Shown in pieces: positions 23,259-36,900 of a DNA stretch of 64,000 nt. This stretch comes from Sarcomyxa edulis (lineage: Eukaryota; Basidiomycota; Agaricomycetes; Agaricales; Mycenaceae). Under the pieces are notes generated by a model. The model did no database searches. It worked only from the letters and a program-made list of their open reading frames with translations, and was not told the DNA's origin. A program made the translations under genes and the position numbers. How positions within the stretch are numbered: the first letter of the stretch is position 1; the number at the start of each line of letters is the position of its first letter. Location: NCBI GenBank assembly GCA_009761415.1, contig QUOL01000011.1, forward strand, positions 1,172,291 through 1,236,290, written 5' to 3'.

Positions 23259-24660
23259 GTTGGATGAGTTGTGGAAGATGGAAGATGAAGAAAGAAAGAT
23301 GGTGGTGGAAAGAAAGAGGTCACTTTGACCTTTATACCTTGGGGTGGAGCGTCCGCTTGGGCACGGTGGCACAAACTCGTGTCCGGGATAGTGCGCCGTC
23401 CATATTTTTGTCACCCTGGCGCCACTTGGACGTCTGGAAACCCAAGCGTTATCCTTGTAAAGCTGCAATATTAATCCTTTAGAAGGAGCACGTACGCACC
23501 TCGAGAACTCAATAGTGCGTTTAACAGCTTTCGAGATCCCATACACCATCTCTCACACGAGAGACTTGACGAGATGGCAGAACAATTGATATAGATACAA
23601 ATATTTTACTTGCAATGAGCCTCAGAACAGCTCGAGAACTTGAATATAGGTATGAGATTTACGTTGTTTATCCTAGATAGCAGCCGAGGTACGCGGTGGC
23701 ACGTTGCGAAGAGGAAGAGACGTCTTCGGGTATTTCCGGATTCAGACTGTCCGCGTCAACCCTCCTTCCACCACCCATAGCCACCTTTGTGGGCTACATC
23801 GTTATAGGTTGACTACTAGCAGTTACCCGTGACTACGCCACGGCAAGCAGTACAGCACAGACTACAGAACATTGCGAAACTTTTCAAGTGGTACATTATA
23901 TATTTTATATGCAGTTGTCATTCCGGCGCACGCAATAATATAGCCCGTCGTGGGGATCGTAGACATACGGTTGAGTATGAGTAGAATGTCCCATGTATGC
24001 ATGAATGTCTCAGTTTGCCACGACTAAGTACCCGTGTTCCCCACCCGTGGAGGCAAGAGCACTCCGTCCGTGGTCACGGCAAGCATCGAAGACTTATGCT
24101 ATTCTCGAAGAATTGACGGAGTGGATGAGAGCGGCCTCCGGCATAGCAAAGTTCCCGTGAGTTGTTGAAGACATCTACACCATTGTTTTGGTCAGAACCC
24201 TGCCGTCGATCCCGATTATCTGTTAATTTTTCTATCAATATATAGAGACTTCACAATTGGCAGGAACCCACATACGCACATAGATCCGTCTCATGACGCG
24301 GTCTGTTTCTACACCATCCTAAAGTTGAGATCGCGGGGTGATTGCAATCCCCTTGTACTTTGAAGCACAACCTAAGAAAGTGTGAGTTTTGAATAGCAAA
24401 AGTCTACCTGCTGTGCCTGTTCTGCACGCTCGCATACCCTACGTCTACGCTGAGGGATCTTGTGTGCGCTGAGGGGTCGTGGAGGTACCTGTCAGAGATG
24501 TAGGTCAGATACCTCGATGTAAGCCAGTAAACTCATGATAGTCCAAATTAAATGCTCTTGCGCGCGTGCACATTCCCGTGTCTGTACTCTGTGACCAAGC
24601 TCCCGACCAATCTAGCTCATTCGCGTTCCCTACGAAGCCGTTGAGCTTACCAACCGAGTG
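23259..24660. other. Intergenic, no gene recognised
   Basis: Includes the divergent upstream side of the Gln/Pro-rich gene. A possible further exon of the 24.7 kb gene lies near 24490-24400 (VPPRPLSAHKIPQRRRR) but the chain cannot be closed. Confidence 0.35.
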
Positions 24661-25049
24661 CTTCAACATATCTGTTTGCCTAGTAATCAGTGTGATACTC
24701 AGAGGAGGAAGTTGACCTACCGTAGGTCCTCGAAGACGCTCGGGTGGTTTGTTGTGGCACAATACACGTTCAAGCGAGAGTCCGAAGAAATGCGGAGAGT
24801 CCAGTAATGCTTCGTTGCTGGGTCAACGGCTACTCCAGATCTCATGTGTCTCGAGTTCCGAGTTCTTTAGAGTCATTACATGGTCAGCAGAGCGAGGTTC
24901 GAGAGATAGTTCCAGTTGTTGATGCGTCGCCAGAGTGGAATCATGTCGATATCCGTCGCGTCGCTTGGAGCTGCATGAACGGGCATTTGATGACGCTGGG
25001 GCAAATTGAGATGATCAGTGAGGTCAATCTTCGAGTTCTCGGTCCTGCA
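24661..25049 (-). CDS. Spliced hypothetical gene, partial model
   Basis: Exons that stay in phase: 25049-24880, 24817-24721 and 24679-24661 with more on either side. Readable product segments are SKIDLTDHLNLP, DMIPLWRRINNWNYLSNLAL, LLDSPHFFGLSLERVLCH and PPERLRGPTANRYVEALGW. The steady amphipathic, Trp/Tyr-containing sequence and good splice sites (AT|gtaatg, ACG|gtaggt, TTG|gtaagc) argue for a real or recently real gene, but I could not place the start or stop. Family not recognised; might be a decayed member of a multicopy family. Confidence 0.4.
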
Positions 25050-26990
25050 AACATGAGTGAGTTCTCGCTCAGGCTACAGTCTCTTACTCACATGCGATTA
25101 ATATTTGATTAATATACTTACTTTGCGATATTTTTCTTTCTGGGTTACTGTAAGTTCACATCCAAAGAAGAGTGTGTGAAATGAACAGATAAGATAGCTA
25201 TAAATGATCTTGAGAAAAGAGAGACAGAGAAAAAGAATCTTAGCGAGAGAGAGAGAGAGAGACCGGATGAGCGACTCGGATGAGCGAGAGCGTGACCACG
25301 ATCGTCAGCCAATCAGAACGACTTTTTGTCTCGGGCGTCTCGGGCACATTTGAGCGTGGGAAAAGCAACTGTGTTTTATAGTATAGATTTTATAGTATAG
25401 ATAGATCAGCCCATTTTGGGATCGAGGTGCGCTATCCTACAGGCTTTGATACTGTTTACCACAGATATCTCCTCCTTTGTCCACCATCGACGGCATGTCT
25501 ACTGCAGATACACACGCGTACATACCGTTGCTGCAAGTGAGCATTGTCGTAACGGAGTACTGAAGGGCTGGGTTATTCGAGAAGCTATCAGGGAAAAGGT
25601 ACGCAGACAAGTTCAGCTAAGTAACGTTTGCTCAACTAGGCCTCCTCTCAGTTTATTCTTCTCAGACTTCTTAGGTGTTTATATCACGATTCGATTATGT
25701 TCTAATTCTCGTGTTCCCAGTGATTCCTCGGTATTTAGGTCCTCCAGCATCGACATCTTCATTCAATACACGGAGCTGTATACCTCTGATGAGGTGCGAT
25801 TGTATATCTCGGCTCTCATTCTCGCCAACTCTTTTCTCTTTCTGGTACCTTTTCCTTTCCTTTCGTTCCTTTCGTTCCAGCTCTGATCTCCATAATACAT
25901 ACACAATAATACCTCTGTCTCGAACCCTCCCACAAAACAATCTGATCAAAAGCCATACACATGCTGGAAGGACGGGAATTGCTGTCGTTTTTCATCTTAT
26001 CCGCATTACTTTGTGGACTTGGGATTTGGATCGTTCAGTGGCGAGTGGCGGATATGGAGTTTTTTGTCAAGTATTACTGTGTGATAATGGGACGGGATAT
26101 GAGGATTGATGGAGTGCAGATTAGGAGAGCTCTTACTCTCTGATATCTGGGTCTTCCTGCACTTTGAACTCACGTTCAGCTCTCCCCGGTATTGAGCATC
26201 TCTTTCTACGGGGTGATGAGCCCGTCAAATCTGTTGCTCGCTTCTCGTCGAAAGGTCTCGTTTCTTGTTATGCCTTCTCGTGTGGAGTCACGAACGATGA
26301 TAGTACGTCTTTACCTTCCCTGGATCTCTCGAGCTAGATTGGAGAGTAAACTCGATCAAGACTCTCTCTTCCCCTCTTCCTTTGCTGTCTCGTCTATTTT
26401 TCATATTGGCGTCGGCTATCGCTTTCTAAAAAATTGTGATCAGCATGACTTTTTCTCGTTATACAGTCTCGTCTCTTGCTAGGTTCTCGGACGCAATAAA
26501 GATACAGCTCAGTGTATGTCGTATTGATCCTAACATCGACTTAGATTATAGCACGATCTAGTTCGTTTCTCACCGTACTTCAAATCTCTTGTTTTCCCCG
26601 GGGGTTATCGACTTGGAGGATCGACTGTAGGGCTTGGTGATTGTGTCTTATTTCCTTTGTGAGTAGCTTCTCACCTCCGTTGTTGATGTTGGCCCATCAG
26701 GCTCCTTGGTGTACAGTCGTGCTCCTGCCTCTTGCTTAGCGCACGTCGTGCCTCCGTCAAAATCGAATTAGCGACTATCAGCAATGTTGTCTGTGTAGTG
26801 GAGCGAAACGGCGTGCTATCATACGTCTCTGCATCGTCAAATCAGAATACGTATTTCTTCGTTCTTCGTTCTTCAATGTATAACTCTTCCGATCACATCC
26901 TCCATACTGTTAGAAACATCCGTAAGCTATCGTCTATCACATCTCCAATGCAAGTATATAGTCCGACTTCCAGCTTGAGAAGGTCACGAA
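25050..26990. other. Intergenic, low-complexity and gene-free
   Basis: Contains an AG microsatellite at about 25245-25262 and T/C-rich stretches (25640-25870). The open frames here have biased composition and no exon logic. Confidence 0.45.
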
Positions 26991-28505
26991 TCATGCGGGA
27001 GGAACCGTAATAGCACCCCATGGCGCATCCCCGTATCTTCCAACGACGATAGCACTGCTCCAACTAGAATCGTCAATTGCAGGTTCCATGAAGTTGCTCG
27101 GAGCGTTGCCGATAAACGTGCGCCACGTCGTGTCGGTCTGGCAGATGTCGGAGGTGCCATCGCTGTAGGTAAGCAACATTGATACAATGAGCCCAGCCGG
27201 ATTTGGAACTGTTCCTTCGTTGCTTGCTAGGACCGCAAAAACGTTGTATTTGGCGGCGAGATTAGTGACAATGTATGCTTGCGACGTTGGGAAGTTGTTG
27301 CCGGTTCCAATTTCGTCGCCGTTTGCGTACAAGGTATATGCGTTATCGCTGAAGACAAAAGAAATTTAAACAGTAGAAGAAAGTAGAAATAGTGATATTC
27401 CATACCAGGAAATGACGATTGTGGCGCAGATGGCGCACTTGTCGCCAGACGGGGTGACGACCGTCTTTCTGAATGCGCGGGATCCAACGGGGGCAACACC
27501 ATTTCGATTTTCCGATGTCCAAATCCAGTCCGAGTGGGTGAGATCGAGCGCGGGTGGGATAGTGGTGACACCCCAAGGAGCAACACCATTTTTCCCCTGT
27601 ACCGAGGCTGGAGGCCAGGATCTATCATCGGTAGACGAATATTGGAAGTTTGCAGGGACAGATCCCACAAATGTCTTCCAGGAATTGTCTGTCACCATTG
27701 TATCAGTACTTCCGTCGCTGTACTCAACACATATGGTCGCAATAACAGCAGCAGGTCCTTCAGAGTTGGTCGCGAGGACGGCAATTAAATTGGAGGAAGA
27801 ATCGAGAGCAACGTGGTAGGATTGCGCAGCATGGAAGCCGATTTGGATGTTTGGAGTTGATCCTATTTCGACGCCGTTGACGTATAATACATAAATGTTG
27901 TCCCTAATGTTCGGGTCGACGGTCAGAAAGGGTCAAAAGGAGGAATATATGAAGGTTCTGGAAGACTAACGTGGTTATGAGGATTGTCGCACATATAGGT
28001 ATCTTGTATTCCGGGCATGAAAGTGTCTTTCTAAAGGCTCGATTTCCGGCGGGTGCATTTCCCCCGGCCCCAGCCTCCTCACCAGTCCAGATCCACTGTG
28101 AGTTCGATAGGGATAAGACAGGTGCAACTTCCCTGGTGTCGATTAAGCCCCTTGATCCTGCTCCTACCGATGCATTGTTGTCCACATCAGGACTTGGAAG
28201 AACAGACCGGATAGACAGGAGGAGAAACTACCTTCTACAGCCGCGGAAGCGTGTAGAGTGCGTCCAGTCAAATTATGTTGTGTATCGGCGGCGAGACCAG
28301 GATCGACGACTGGAGAACATTCGCATTGAGGTCAGTCAGCAACACATGGGAACGGATCGAAGGGACCTACGTTGGGGTAAGGCCACTGTAGATGCTATCA
28401 TGACAAAGGATACGAGCGAGGACAAAATCACTAAATGCCCAAGAATCAGTCAAAAGCATGGTCAAGACGCGTCAGGACTCAGAATGACCAACTTTTCGGG
28501 AACAT
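26991..28505 (-). CDS. Secreted protein with two tandem beta-sandwich domains, copy L3
   Basis: By alignment with L2 the last two exons are 27903-27406 and 27348-26991, exactly the same lengths (498 and 358 nt) as in L2; exon 4 ends at 27971. The first exon starts at 28505 (MFPK) and the second encodes ILSSLVSFVMIASTVALPQ, a signal peptide. The protein ends GAITVPPA. The linker exon around 28150-28250 is diverged and its acceptor is unclear, and the exon 1 donor (gttggt) is weak, so the 5' part may be decayed. Domain features as in L1 and L2. Confidence 0.65.
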
Positions 28506-28844
28506 GGCTTGGAAAGCGGGGGAGCTACTGAAGAGCTATTACTTGCAGTCAGTTAGGAGCTTTATAGGCCACCCGGTGTGGGGAAGAGGCTCAGTCATCA
28601 TCTCGGGAGCACACTATACAGAAAGAAGAGAAGATATTAACCTCCAAGATGGAAGCGGGAACGAAGGTCAGTACATCAGCAGACCGCCACACCAATATAT
28701 TTGACCACAGCTTGAAGTACTAGCAAAATGGATCAACGTATGCAACGAAGCTCTCGAAGAGGATCTAACTCACAAACGTGCGAGCTTCTCAGGCAGTAAG
28801 TTGGACGCTGTTGGACGAGCGCTTATTATTGGGGTGAGTTTGAC

Positions 28845-29180
28845 TACATCAAGATAGTAGACAACGAGACTCACTTTGGCTTTTGAAGTACACTTCGAAT
28901 AAGTAACGCGCCGAGTCTGAGAACAGATACAGAAAGTTCAATGTGGCACCAGACAAGAGGATCGCAGTGGCGTTTAGATCCATGCCAGCGTAGTTCATAC
29001 TGATAACACAGATGTCGAAGACCGTCTCAGCATCTGGACTGAACCATGGACTTGACGGAATACTTATGAGATCACCACGCAAAAACCAGTGGCGAAGCCC
29101 ATGCCTTCCACGATGAAGTGAGTCATTCCCACTCCGAGACTTTCAAGCGTTCAGGGCAGGAAGTAGCTTTAGGAGTGCGA
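28845..29180 (-). CDS. Fragment of a multi-span membrane protein gene
   Basis: Two minus-strand exon-like pieces are visible: GVGMTHFIVEGMGFATGFC (around 29130-29080) and, after a good acceptor near 28993, MNYAGMDLNATAILLSG followed by LNFLYLFSDSARYLFEVYFK, ending at a gtgagt donor near 28882. The alternation of small and hydrophobic residues looks like transmembrane helices. No start, stop or family could be fixed; likely partial or decayed. Confidence 0.3.
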
Positions 29181-32100
29181 GACGTATTTCGAGGCGCGGC
29201 GAAAATCTAGCACGGGAGGTCGTTTTTTGGTGGTGTTTGTATTCGAGCGATTACGATCTTGCTGATTATGAGCCCGACGTCCTAGAGGAAAGGGGACACA
29301 GAGATAGAACTTGCCTTATCTGCTCTGAGTGTCATAGGGGACAAGAAGGCTCGTTGGATTTTGAGGGTATGTTGTGACTGATTTGATAGGAGACTTCGAA
29401 GGAAGGACAACGGAGCGCAGTCTACCAGTGGTACGAGTAGGCATGTTGTATTGGTCAAGGCTCTAGATCTTCGACAGAGTCTCCGATCTGACGGTTGCAT
29501 CCGGGTGGTATAGTTCTTTGGATGATATTGAGAAAAATGCGACGTCCTGATGATTACTGAATAGCGTCGAACACAAGATGCCTGAAATTTCTTATGCAGA
29601 TGATAACGAGCTTCAAGACAGGGTAACAGTGGAGAAGGCTCACGAGAACATGATGAACATCGATTCGTTCAACAAGCACCTCACGATCGAAACTGATGGG
29701 ACGAACGGAATGAGCGTCTGCGATCGCACCAACGACAAGTGGGAATAAGATTCATGCCGCCTTTTTGAAGGTGCCTTCGGCATAGGTACATTCATGCTGA
29801 TTAGAGATGTGGTTCTCATCAGCGAGGACAGCGGATTGAACGATAACACGTACATAAACCGCAGGAATGCGCACCCCGACGAGCAATGAGCGCTGAGCAG
29901 CGAGTCGGGACAAATACGAAAGAAGGAAAGCGGTGTTTGAGTGTCACAGCTGGCAGGGAACGCGTCGACCACGCATCAGATAGACACGCGTTTAGAAGCT
30001 GGAACTTTGTTCGATGTGGTAATGGGGAACAGGTAATGCGTAATGACAGATGGCCTGTAGCGCTATCTGGGGGGATCCTTCCACCTGACCTGGGGGCCAG
30101 CGATGAGGACGGAGCGTTGCTCGTATCTCGTCCGAGAAGAGAGAAGGAAAGGATATGGATATGGGACATGTACGTGAGCGTGAGCGTGGTTGTGGTCCGA
30201 GGAAATGGCGGGTCAGATGCGCCTGCCGAACTTACTTTGTGCCGAGAGAACTTTGTGCAAGCGGTTACAGTGAGCGCATTATCGAATAGGTTGCGCTAGT
30301 GAGACCCCTGGAGAGGAGCAGACAAAGGGGTACAGTGCAATTGAATCATTGATTGTGGGTTACAACTTGGAGTAGCCTGACGGTAGTGGAACTAGATATG
30401 AGAGGAGGAAGATGCATGGGCGTCCGGACAAAGGTAAGGTACGCAGTGCTTGATAATCTGAAAGTGGGAACGGTGGGATATGACAAGGAGTCTAGACTGA
30501 GAAGAACATATCATGAACCTCTGAACACGCTATGTTGTCGGAAATTGCCAGTGTCGTCCTCATTACAAGTGGTCACCTGCCCACTCGCATCAGCTTCTCA
30601 AGATACAACGTGCAGCGAGGAGAACGAAGACGGAGGGTTTACTCCTGCAGTGTTTTCCGGATGTGAGCGACACGGACACGGACGAGATTAGAAAATGTAC
30701 TTGCAGCTGTTTCAGATTTCGCGATGATCTGGTACACGAGGTTTCTGGTTGGTGTTGAGAACCTTTGAGCGACCATTCTCGTTGTTCAGAGTCCCAAGAT
30801 AGACGGGTAGCCCATGAGCCACGCTTAACTGGACAAAAACATCTCTATTCAGCGAACAGGGGCTGGAATAGAACATACAACGTCAAGACTCGAGCCAAGA
30901 AATCGTCGAGCATGAGACATCGAGTATTACACGCTGCCAGGGTCTGTTGCTTCATGGTTGCCAGAAGAGCGATGACTGTCCAAGTCTCTGGGCGAAATTC
31001 ACGGTCTGTGTTGGAAGGTCACAAGATAAGTCGTTCAAGAGTCGCACCAGAGGCGAGCCAGCGTCCAATCATCGAAAACAATGGGTACGGTCGGTCTCAG
31101 CGACCCGTATATTCCTAGTTTCTTTGTTTCGGATCTATTTCGTGATCTTCGACACGAGCGCCACGCATACTGGGAGACGTACGTCAACGCCTACAGACGC
31201 GATGACGCCCAAGAAGCCCACTCGACAATCCGTGGGATGTGAACGTCGAATATCACAGCCATAAAAGGATATGTTTTCCTTCCTTCTCTATTCCGCTTTC
31301 TTTCTGGCGTACACAAGCCGGCGCGGGATAAAAGAAAATGATGGAAAAGAAGAGCGATGAGATGACAATGATGCCATTTTTGGTGTGATACGCACGTCGG
31401 TAGCAGTCGTCGGGAAGCGGGTTGGAGTGGGAGTGGGAGCGGCATGGATGGAGGTGTGTGGTAAATATAGAACGAGCTAGAGGAGGTACAGAGGCGTGCT
31501 GAACGTGATTTCTTGATCAAGAATTCGAATTCGAAGCTGTGGTACGGCCGGAGCTCTGTGAAAGGTAAACCACGGGTATGAGAGCTTGAATACGCGTCAG
31601 TACGTGCGGTGAGGGCGTGCTTGCGTCAAACCTTCGACGGTATAGTGAAAGAAACTGATATTCGTAGACAGAAAAGGCGATTTCAGCGACAGGAAAGGGA
31701 ACGAGGAATGGTCGAGGATGAAAGTCTATACAACGCTGAGCCGTGGCACCGCACTGTACCCGCCATCATGGATCAGATTTGAATGGGATCCATCAGCGAG
31801 GAGAGCGCGAGGTTATGCGAGGGTACGTACGCGAGAGTGATGTGGTCATTGGCCGATGTAGTAGGGACTGGGCTTACTGTAATGGGGATTGCTATCGATA
31901 ATCGATAATCGATTTGAGCCTGCTTTGGATGGTGTGCGTTGCCTCGAGGCGGGTGGAAAGTTGAAGGCGGAGTGACGTCGATGGACTTCGATGGGTGTGT
32001 ACGGCATGCATCATGGTGTGATGGCCATATGTTTTTTGTTCCCGCAACATCGGAGGACCTACCTTGGTACCTAGAGTGCATATGATGCCATGAAAAAAGT

Positions 32101-33903
32101 CAGTAATTCCAAGTAATTCAGCAGTTTAGTATATACAGGTATACCGACAGGGTCCACCAGATACCTTTGTCGTTATTCGGTCGCGTCTATCCCTCTTCCC
32201 CCTCGCGCGTCTAGCACGAGGCTGGGGGGAAGATAGACCGGATCTCAAATGTAGACGACGTCCGCATGCCATATGACTTTCGGTGGGAGCGCGATTCAGA
32301 TACCCGCCTTTTCATTGGCTACCCTTCTGGGCGCTAAATCGGGAAAAGGGCGCTGGGTGGCGCACATGAGGCAAGGACCCCAACAACACCCTGTCACGCA
32401 CAAGACGGCTGTTCCGATTCCGACTTTCCGAGGCTAAGAACCTGGGACCCGTACTACACGACGAGGTAGGCCCCGCATACGTATATATATATAAATCACA
32501 GAAACGAAAAATCTGCTGCGAATCGTGGAGACCGAGGTACTTGTTTAGGAGGAGGTGTGCTTCTATCCTTGCGCTAGTACTTATTGATACAGCTGCGGTC
32601 GAACAACTTCGAAAGAGTTACTAGAGGGACGCGAATCTGAGTATTGACGCGTAACTTGCCTAGATAGAGGGGTCTGCGGGAGGGCTTTGATTCTGTTTGT
32701 GTGGCGGCGGTTGAAATCACTGATAGCCTAGAGCCTCGGGAACGAAGTTAGAGAGGACAGCATCACGAGGATGCGCCCTTCATTTGAAGGAGATAGCTTA
32801 CAAGACTCCATCAACGCGTCATTGCCGCGATAGGACCAAAGTCAACCGTTTATCGTGAGTACACGACAATGCGTGCTGGGAAAAGGAGCTTCGGGAATCA
32901 TCAAGACCAGGGGATACGGGACAGAAGAGAACATCCACAAGACGATGCCAGTGATACATAATGGATACATAGCTTGAGACACTGCATTAGAAGAGTAGAT
33001 GGGACCAAGGTCAACCGTCTATCGTAAGAACGCAAATAAGGACGGATAACGGCCATCATTCGAAGATCAGTGAATACGCAGTCGCTTTGTATGGGTCGAG
33101 TCGAAAACATCCTGTCAGCGCAAATACGCCAGCGAGGGAGTTGAAGTTGCTCCAGAGCAGCCATGTCGACAGATGGAAGATCGTTAAGATAGCTTCCAGG
33201 TAGGAACCACGTTTTGGGGAAATTTTCGTACGATTAACGAAATCTTCTCCTCTGGACGAATACAGGTACCGAGTGCGCGAGCCATTGAGTGAATAGTATT
33301 AGCATAGAAACAGGGCATCCCAGCAGACGAGAAGAGTGTTGATGACGGCAGGTTCTAGCTTCTCGTGGCGCCGACTACGAGTAAAGCCTGTTCAAAGATG
33401 GACGTCCAAACGCGATAGCCCTCGGACATATCAAAGGTGATTGTGTAGCGGCTGAGTCTTGAGTTGGCAGTCGAGCTCGCCTATACAGCAACAAGAGGTC
33501 AAGTGGTCGAAGAAGCGATTGGGAGCAGTAGTCAATTCATTCGGATCGATTCTTGGTGTACGAGATGCCAAACGGGAGACCGACGCCTGTGTCCTGAGAC
33601 GAAAGGGAATCCTGTAAGGCCTTCGAGATATGTAGTTAGGCCTGCGTATGAAACAGGAAGTTGCTATCGAAGTGGACTGCTATCTGATGCGGATGAGACG
33701 GTTTTCGGAAGTCGAGAGCGGATAGAAAGATCTGATTAGGGCGGGGTGAGTGACTGGGGTCCTTACCTCGTGACCACGGTGCCGAAAGAAATTAAACCTA
33801 AAAAGCGCGCCTCGTTTTTTTTGGCTGGATTCGCGCGATAAAGAGGCGGAGGATACTCAACTCACAAAATTATGATCATACACTCATTCCCCGCATTTTC
33901 ACA
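29181..33903. other. Long stretch without a convincing gene
   Basis: Several overlapping open frames on both strands but none with family features or a closed exon chain. One minus-strand start near 31262 (MAVIFDVHIPRIVEWASW) follows a TATA-like stretch and could be a first exon. Other items: an ATCGATAATCGATAATCGAT repeat near 31895, an imperfect hairpin at 32180-32240 and a duplicated approximately 27-bp block at 32826 and 33000. Confidence 0.4.
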
Positions 33904-36900
33904 ATGGACATCGACCAGCAGCAAGATAATAATACTCAACTAGCTAATTTACTAGCCCAATCATGTCAGGAAGTCGACAATCTACGTCGGGAACTAGCAG
34001 CTACCAGAAAACGCGCCGACAAGGCAGAACGTCTCGCCGCTTCGCTACAAGCTCTCCTCATATCTCCACCTCAATCCCAGTCGCAGTCTCAGTCACAATC
34101 TCAATCACAATCTCAGTCGCAATCCCAGTCACAGCCTTCCCCATCATCCTCGACGTCCCCCACGTCGATCACTGAATCAGCTGCTCGCGCCATACTCGAA
34201 TGCGAAGCTCGTCTAGCTCAGGCAGAACAAGCCCGAGACGAATCAGAAGCACGAAAACTACGACTTATCGATTCGTGGAGTCAACTCGAACGTTATCTCC
34301 AGGTCATCGAAATCAGAGCAGCAGATGCCAGGGCTGGTTTCAGCAGGATCGTACAAGATGGCGGAGGCCAGTTGGTTCTGGCTAGTTTGCCCGTACTAGG
34401 TGCACCCAATATGATGCCGCCACCACCACCCACTAGGCAGCAGCAGCAGCAGCAGCCCACTCGTCAATTTAGAGGCCAGACCCCTGCGTTTCCGTCCATT
34501 CCTCTTCCCCCACATCCCAATCCAGGCGGGGCTTCTAACGATAACAACACCAGAGTTAGACCTAGGTCTCCTAGCTTTGACAGCCAGCAACCGCCAGCTA
34601 AACGCGTCAGAGGTCTATCAGACGACAGACGCGCCGTATTCTCTGACTCGGTGAGTACCGTCTCGTTCAGCAGGCCTAGCACGCACGTTTCTTTCTACAC
34701 CTCTCATCGCGCCTTACTGGCTTTTCTTCTGGGGAATCCTTTCTACTCTCCCATTATTCTTCCTTTTCTCACCTAACGGCTCGAGATCATCTGACCTCGA
34801 CGCCTCGCTGTCTGACAATCTACGTGCCTTTTGTTCGCTTACTGGTGGAGGAATTCCTCCATCTCTCGCGTATCGTTTCATCGCGCCTCACAATTCCTTT
34901 CTCTCGAGTGCAGGCTCTACTTTATTTTCCCTCCCTCACATGCTTTTCTAGTATGCCCTTTCTTGCTCTGCAATGAGCGTATATTTCTTTACATCCTCAC
35001 TGAGAACTGCCGTACTTCCCTGAGGTGTTTGACTTCTTTCAAGGCGGGACGAGATGACTTGAGGTCATTTGACCTCAACACCTTGTCGTTTTTGACATTT
35101 ATATCTTCCACTCTACTATCAGAACGACGACAGTAGATATCACTACGTCGTGCCGTTCATTGGCAAATATAAGGACCAGCGACGCTCCCCTCCGCACCGT
35201 CGCTTTATCTACATGAAGGACTGCATCGTTTTCTGGGCAGTTTCTTCTATATTCTACTCGTTTTCAGACTCTCGCCACGGTTCAAATGAGTTTATTTTAT
35301 TTTCTGTGCCATGTTCCGTCCCGTGCTACCATGCTAGGCTTATCATGTTGCGGCTATCAACGCATCACTGACAACTTAATTTTGATCTATGAAGCCGAGA
35401 TATGATGCACGCGCGCTACCGCCTCCCCAACAACAACGACCTGGCTCCCGAGACTATCCATACCCACCACCCGAATACCAAACCCAAAACCAAGTCGCGT
35501 ACCAACAATCAGAGCAGAGCCAACGACGTTTTCGACGCGAGAGGGAGAGAGACAGGGGAAGGGAGAGGAGGGATAGTAGCCCGAGTGGGACTTCGAGTTT
35601 GGACGAGTTGCTACTCGAAGCTACGAGTAGTAATGCCGGGGCTGCTCCTGGGGACGAGAGGAACGGCGTCGTCGAGGGTGGGGTGGAAGTTCGTCAACAT
35701 CGACATCGACATCGACGATCGGATCCGTACCCTCCTCCTCCTAATTCCAATCCAAATCCCAGCTCTAATACTGGGACTATCCCGCGGTACATCGTCGACG
35801 AGCAGGCTATTGCTGCTCAGCGTTCGAGAGCCATGGCTAATCACGCTATCCCAACTTCCACCATTCTGACGACGACGCCTGCGCCAGGTCCTGGTCCATT
35901 GCAGCACCCGGGACAGACACAGACGTACCAGACCCATGTTTTCGCGCCTGTTGTCACGGGTGCCCCGGTCAAGAAGGGCAAGTATGTTGCTGGGGCTGTC
36001 AACACAACCGCAAGCCAGGGATCTTGTAAGTACTCGGTTCGTTTTCTTCGTCGTTGGTATATTCAACCTGTAATCGTAGCGCACTCTCTTCCAGCAGCTG
36101 CTTCGACATCGTTCCCTCCCACGAATGCCCAAGGACAAAGAATATGCAGACAGTGTGGTTTACCTGGAAGGTACAAGGATGGAAAGTGTGTCGAAAAGTG
36201 GGGTCCTGGACCCATGGGACCTGGGACAGTTTGTGATCGGTGAGTCGCGGTGTTACTCTCGTTGATGGTTTCTTATAATTGCCTCCTAGGTGTCGCAAAA
36301 AAATGAAACGAGTCGAGCGGCGGGGCACTTTAGACAGCCAACAATTGACTACGACACAGTCGATGGCTGCGATCCATCATCGACAGCAGCTTCCCCCTCC
36401 ACGCAGCACTCACGTCCCTCCTCCTACTGCCACCTCAATGCATGATCGTGGCATGCATCGTACCGATACTCTTCCTACGCTAGGTGGTAGCAATGCATCA
36501 TTAGGACACTTGAACACTCACATCGTCGTTCGAGACGCCCGGCCTTCACCATCTGCACCTACAGCGTCTCGTGCGAGTTCGAGTAACGGTACAAGGCCCG
36601 TCGCGCATGGAGACGGCGTGAATCCCAAGAGATCGCCGCTCGTTTCTGCCAAAACGTCGCCGGTCCGTGGTGCAGAAATCGACGGCGAAGTCGAAGAAGA
36701 TGCGGAGGGTGACGTGGATGCGGATGCTGAGGCTGAGGCTGAGGCGGATGCAGACGTGGATCTAGATGGAGAGGTGGACGATGCGGTCGCTGCTGCTGCT
36801 GAGTTGGAAGGTGCGACTTCGATTGGAGGTGATCGTGATCGTGATCACGATGCGGTGAGGGAGCTGGAATTGGAATTAGACATGGAGATGGATGCGGACG

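Noticed and set aside
29640..30299. Overlapping 110-137 codon frames on both strands
   Set aside because: Mutual shadows without family motifs, splice logic or biased codon use.
30947..31262. Minus-strand gene starting MAVIFDVHIPRIVEWASW
   Set aside because: A TATA-like upstream sequence and donor are present, but no in-phase continuation with plausible protein sequence could be built.
33963..34385. Alternative frames over the SQ-repeat exon
   Set aside because: They are shadows of the CAATCN repeats in the real coding frame of the GATA-like gene.
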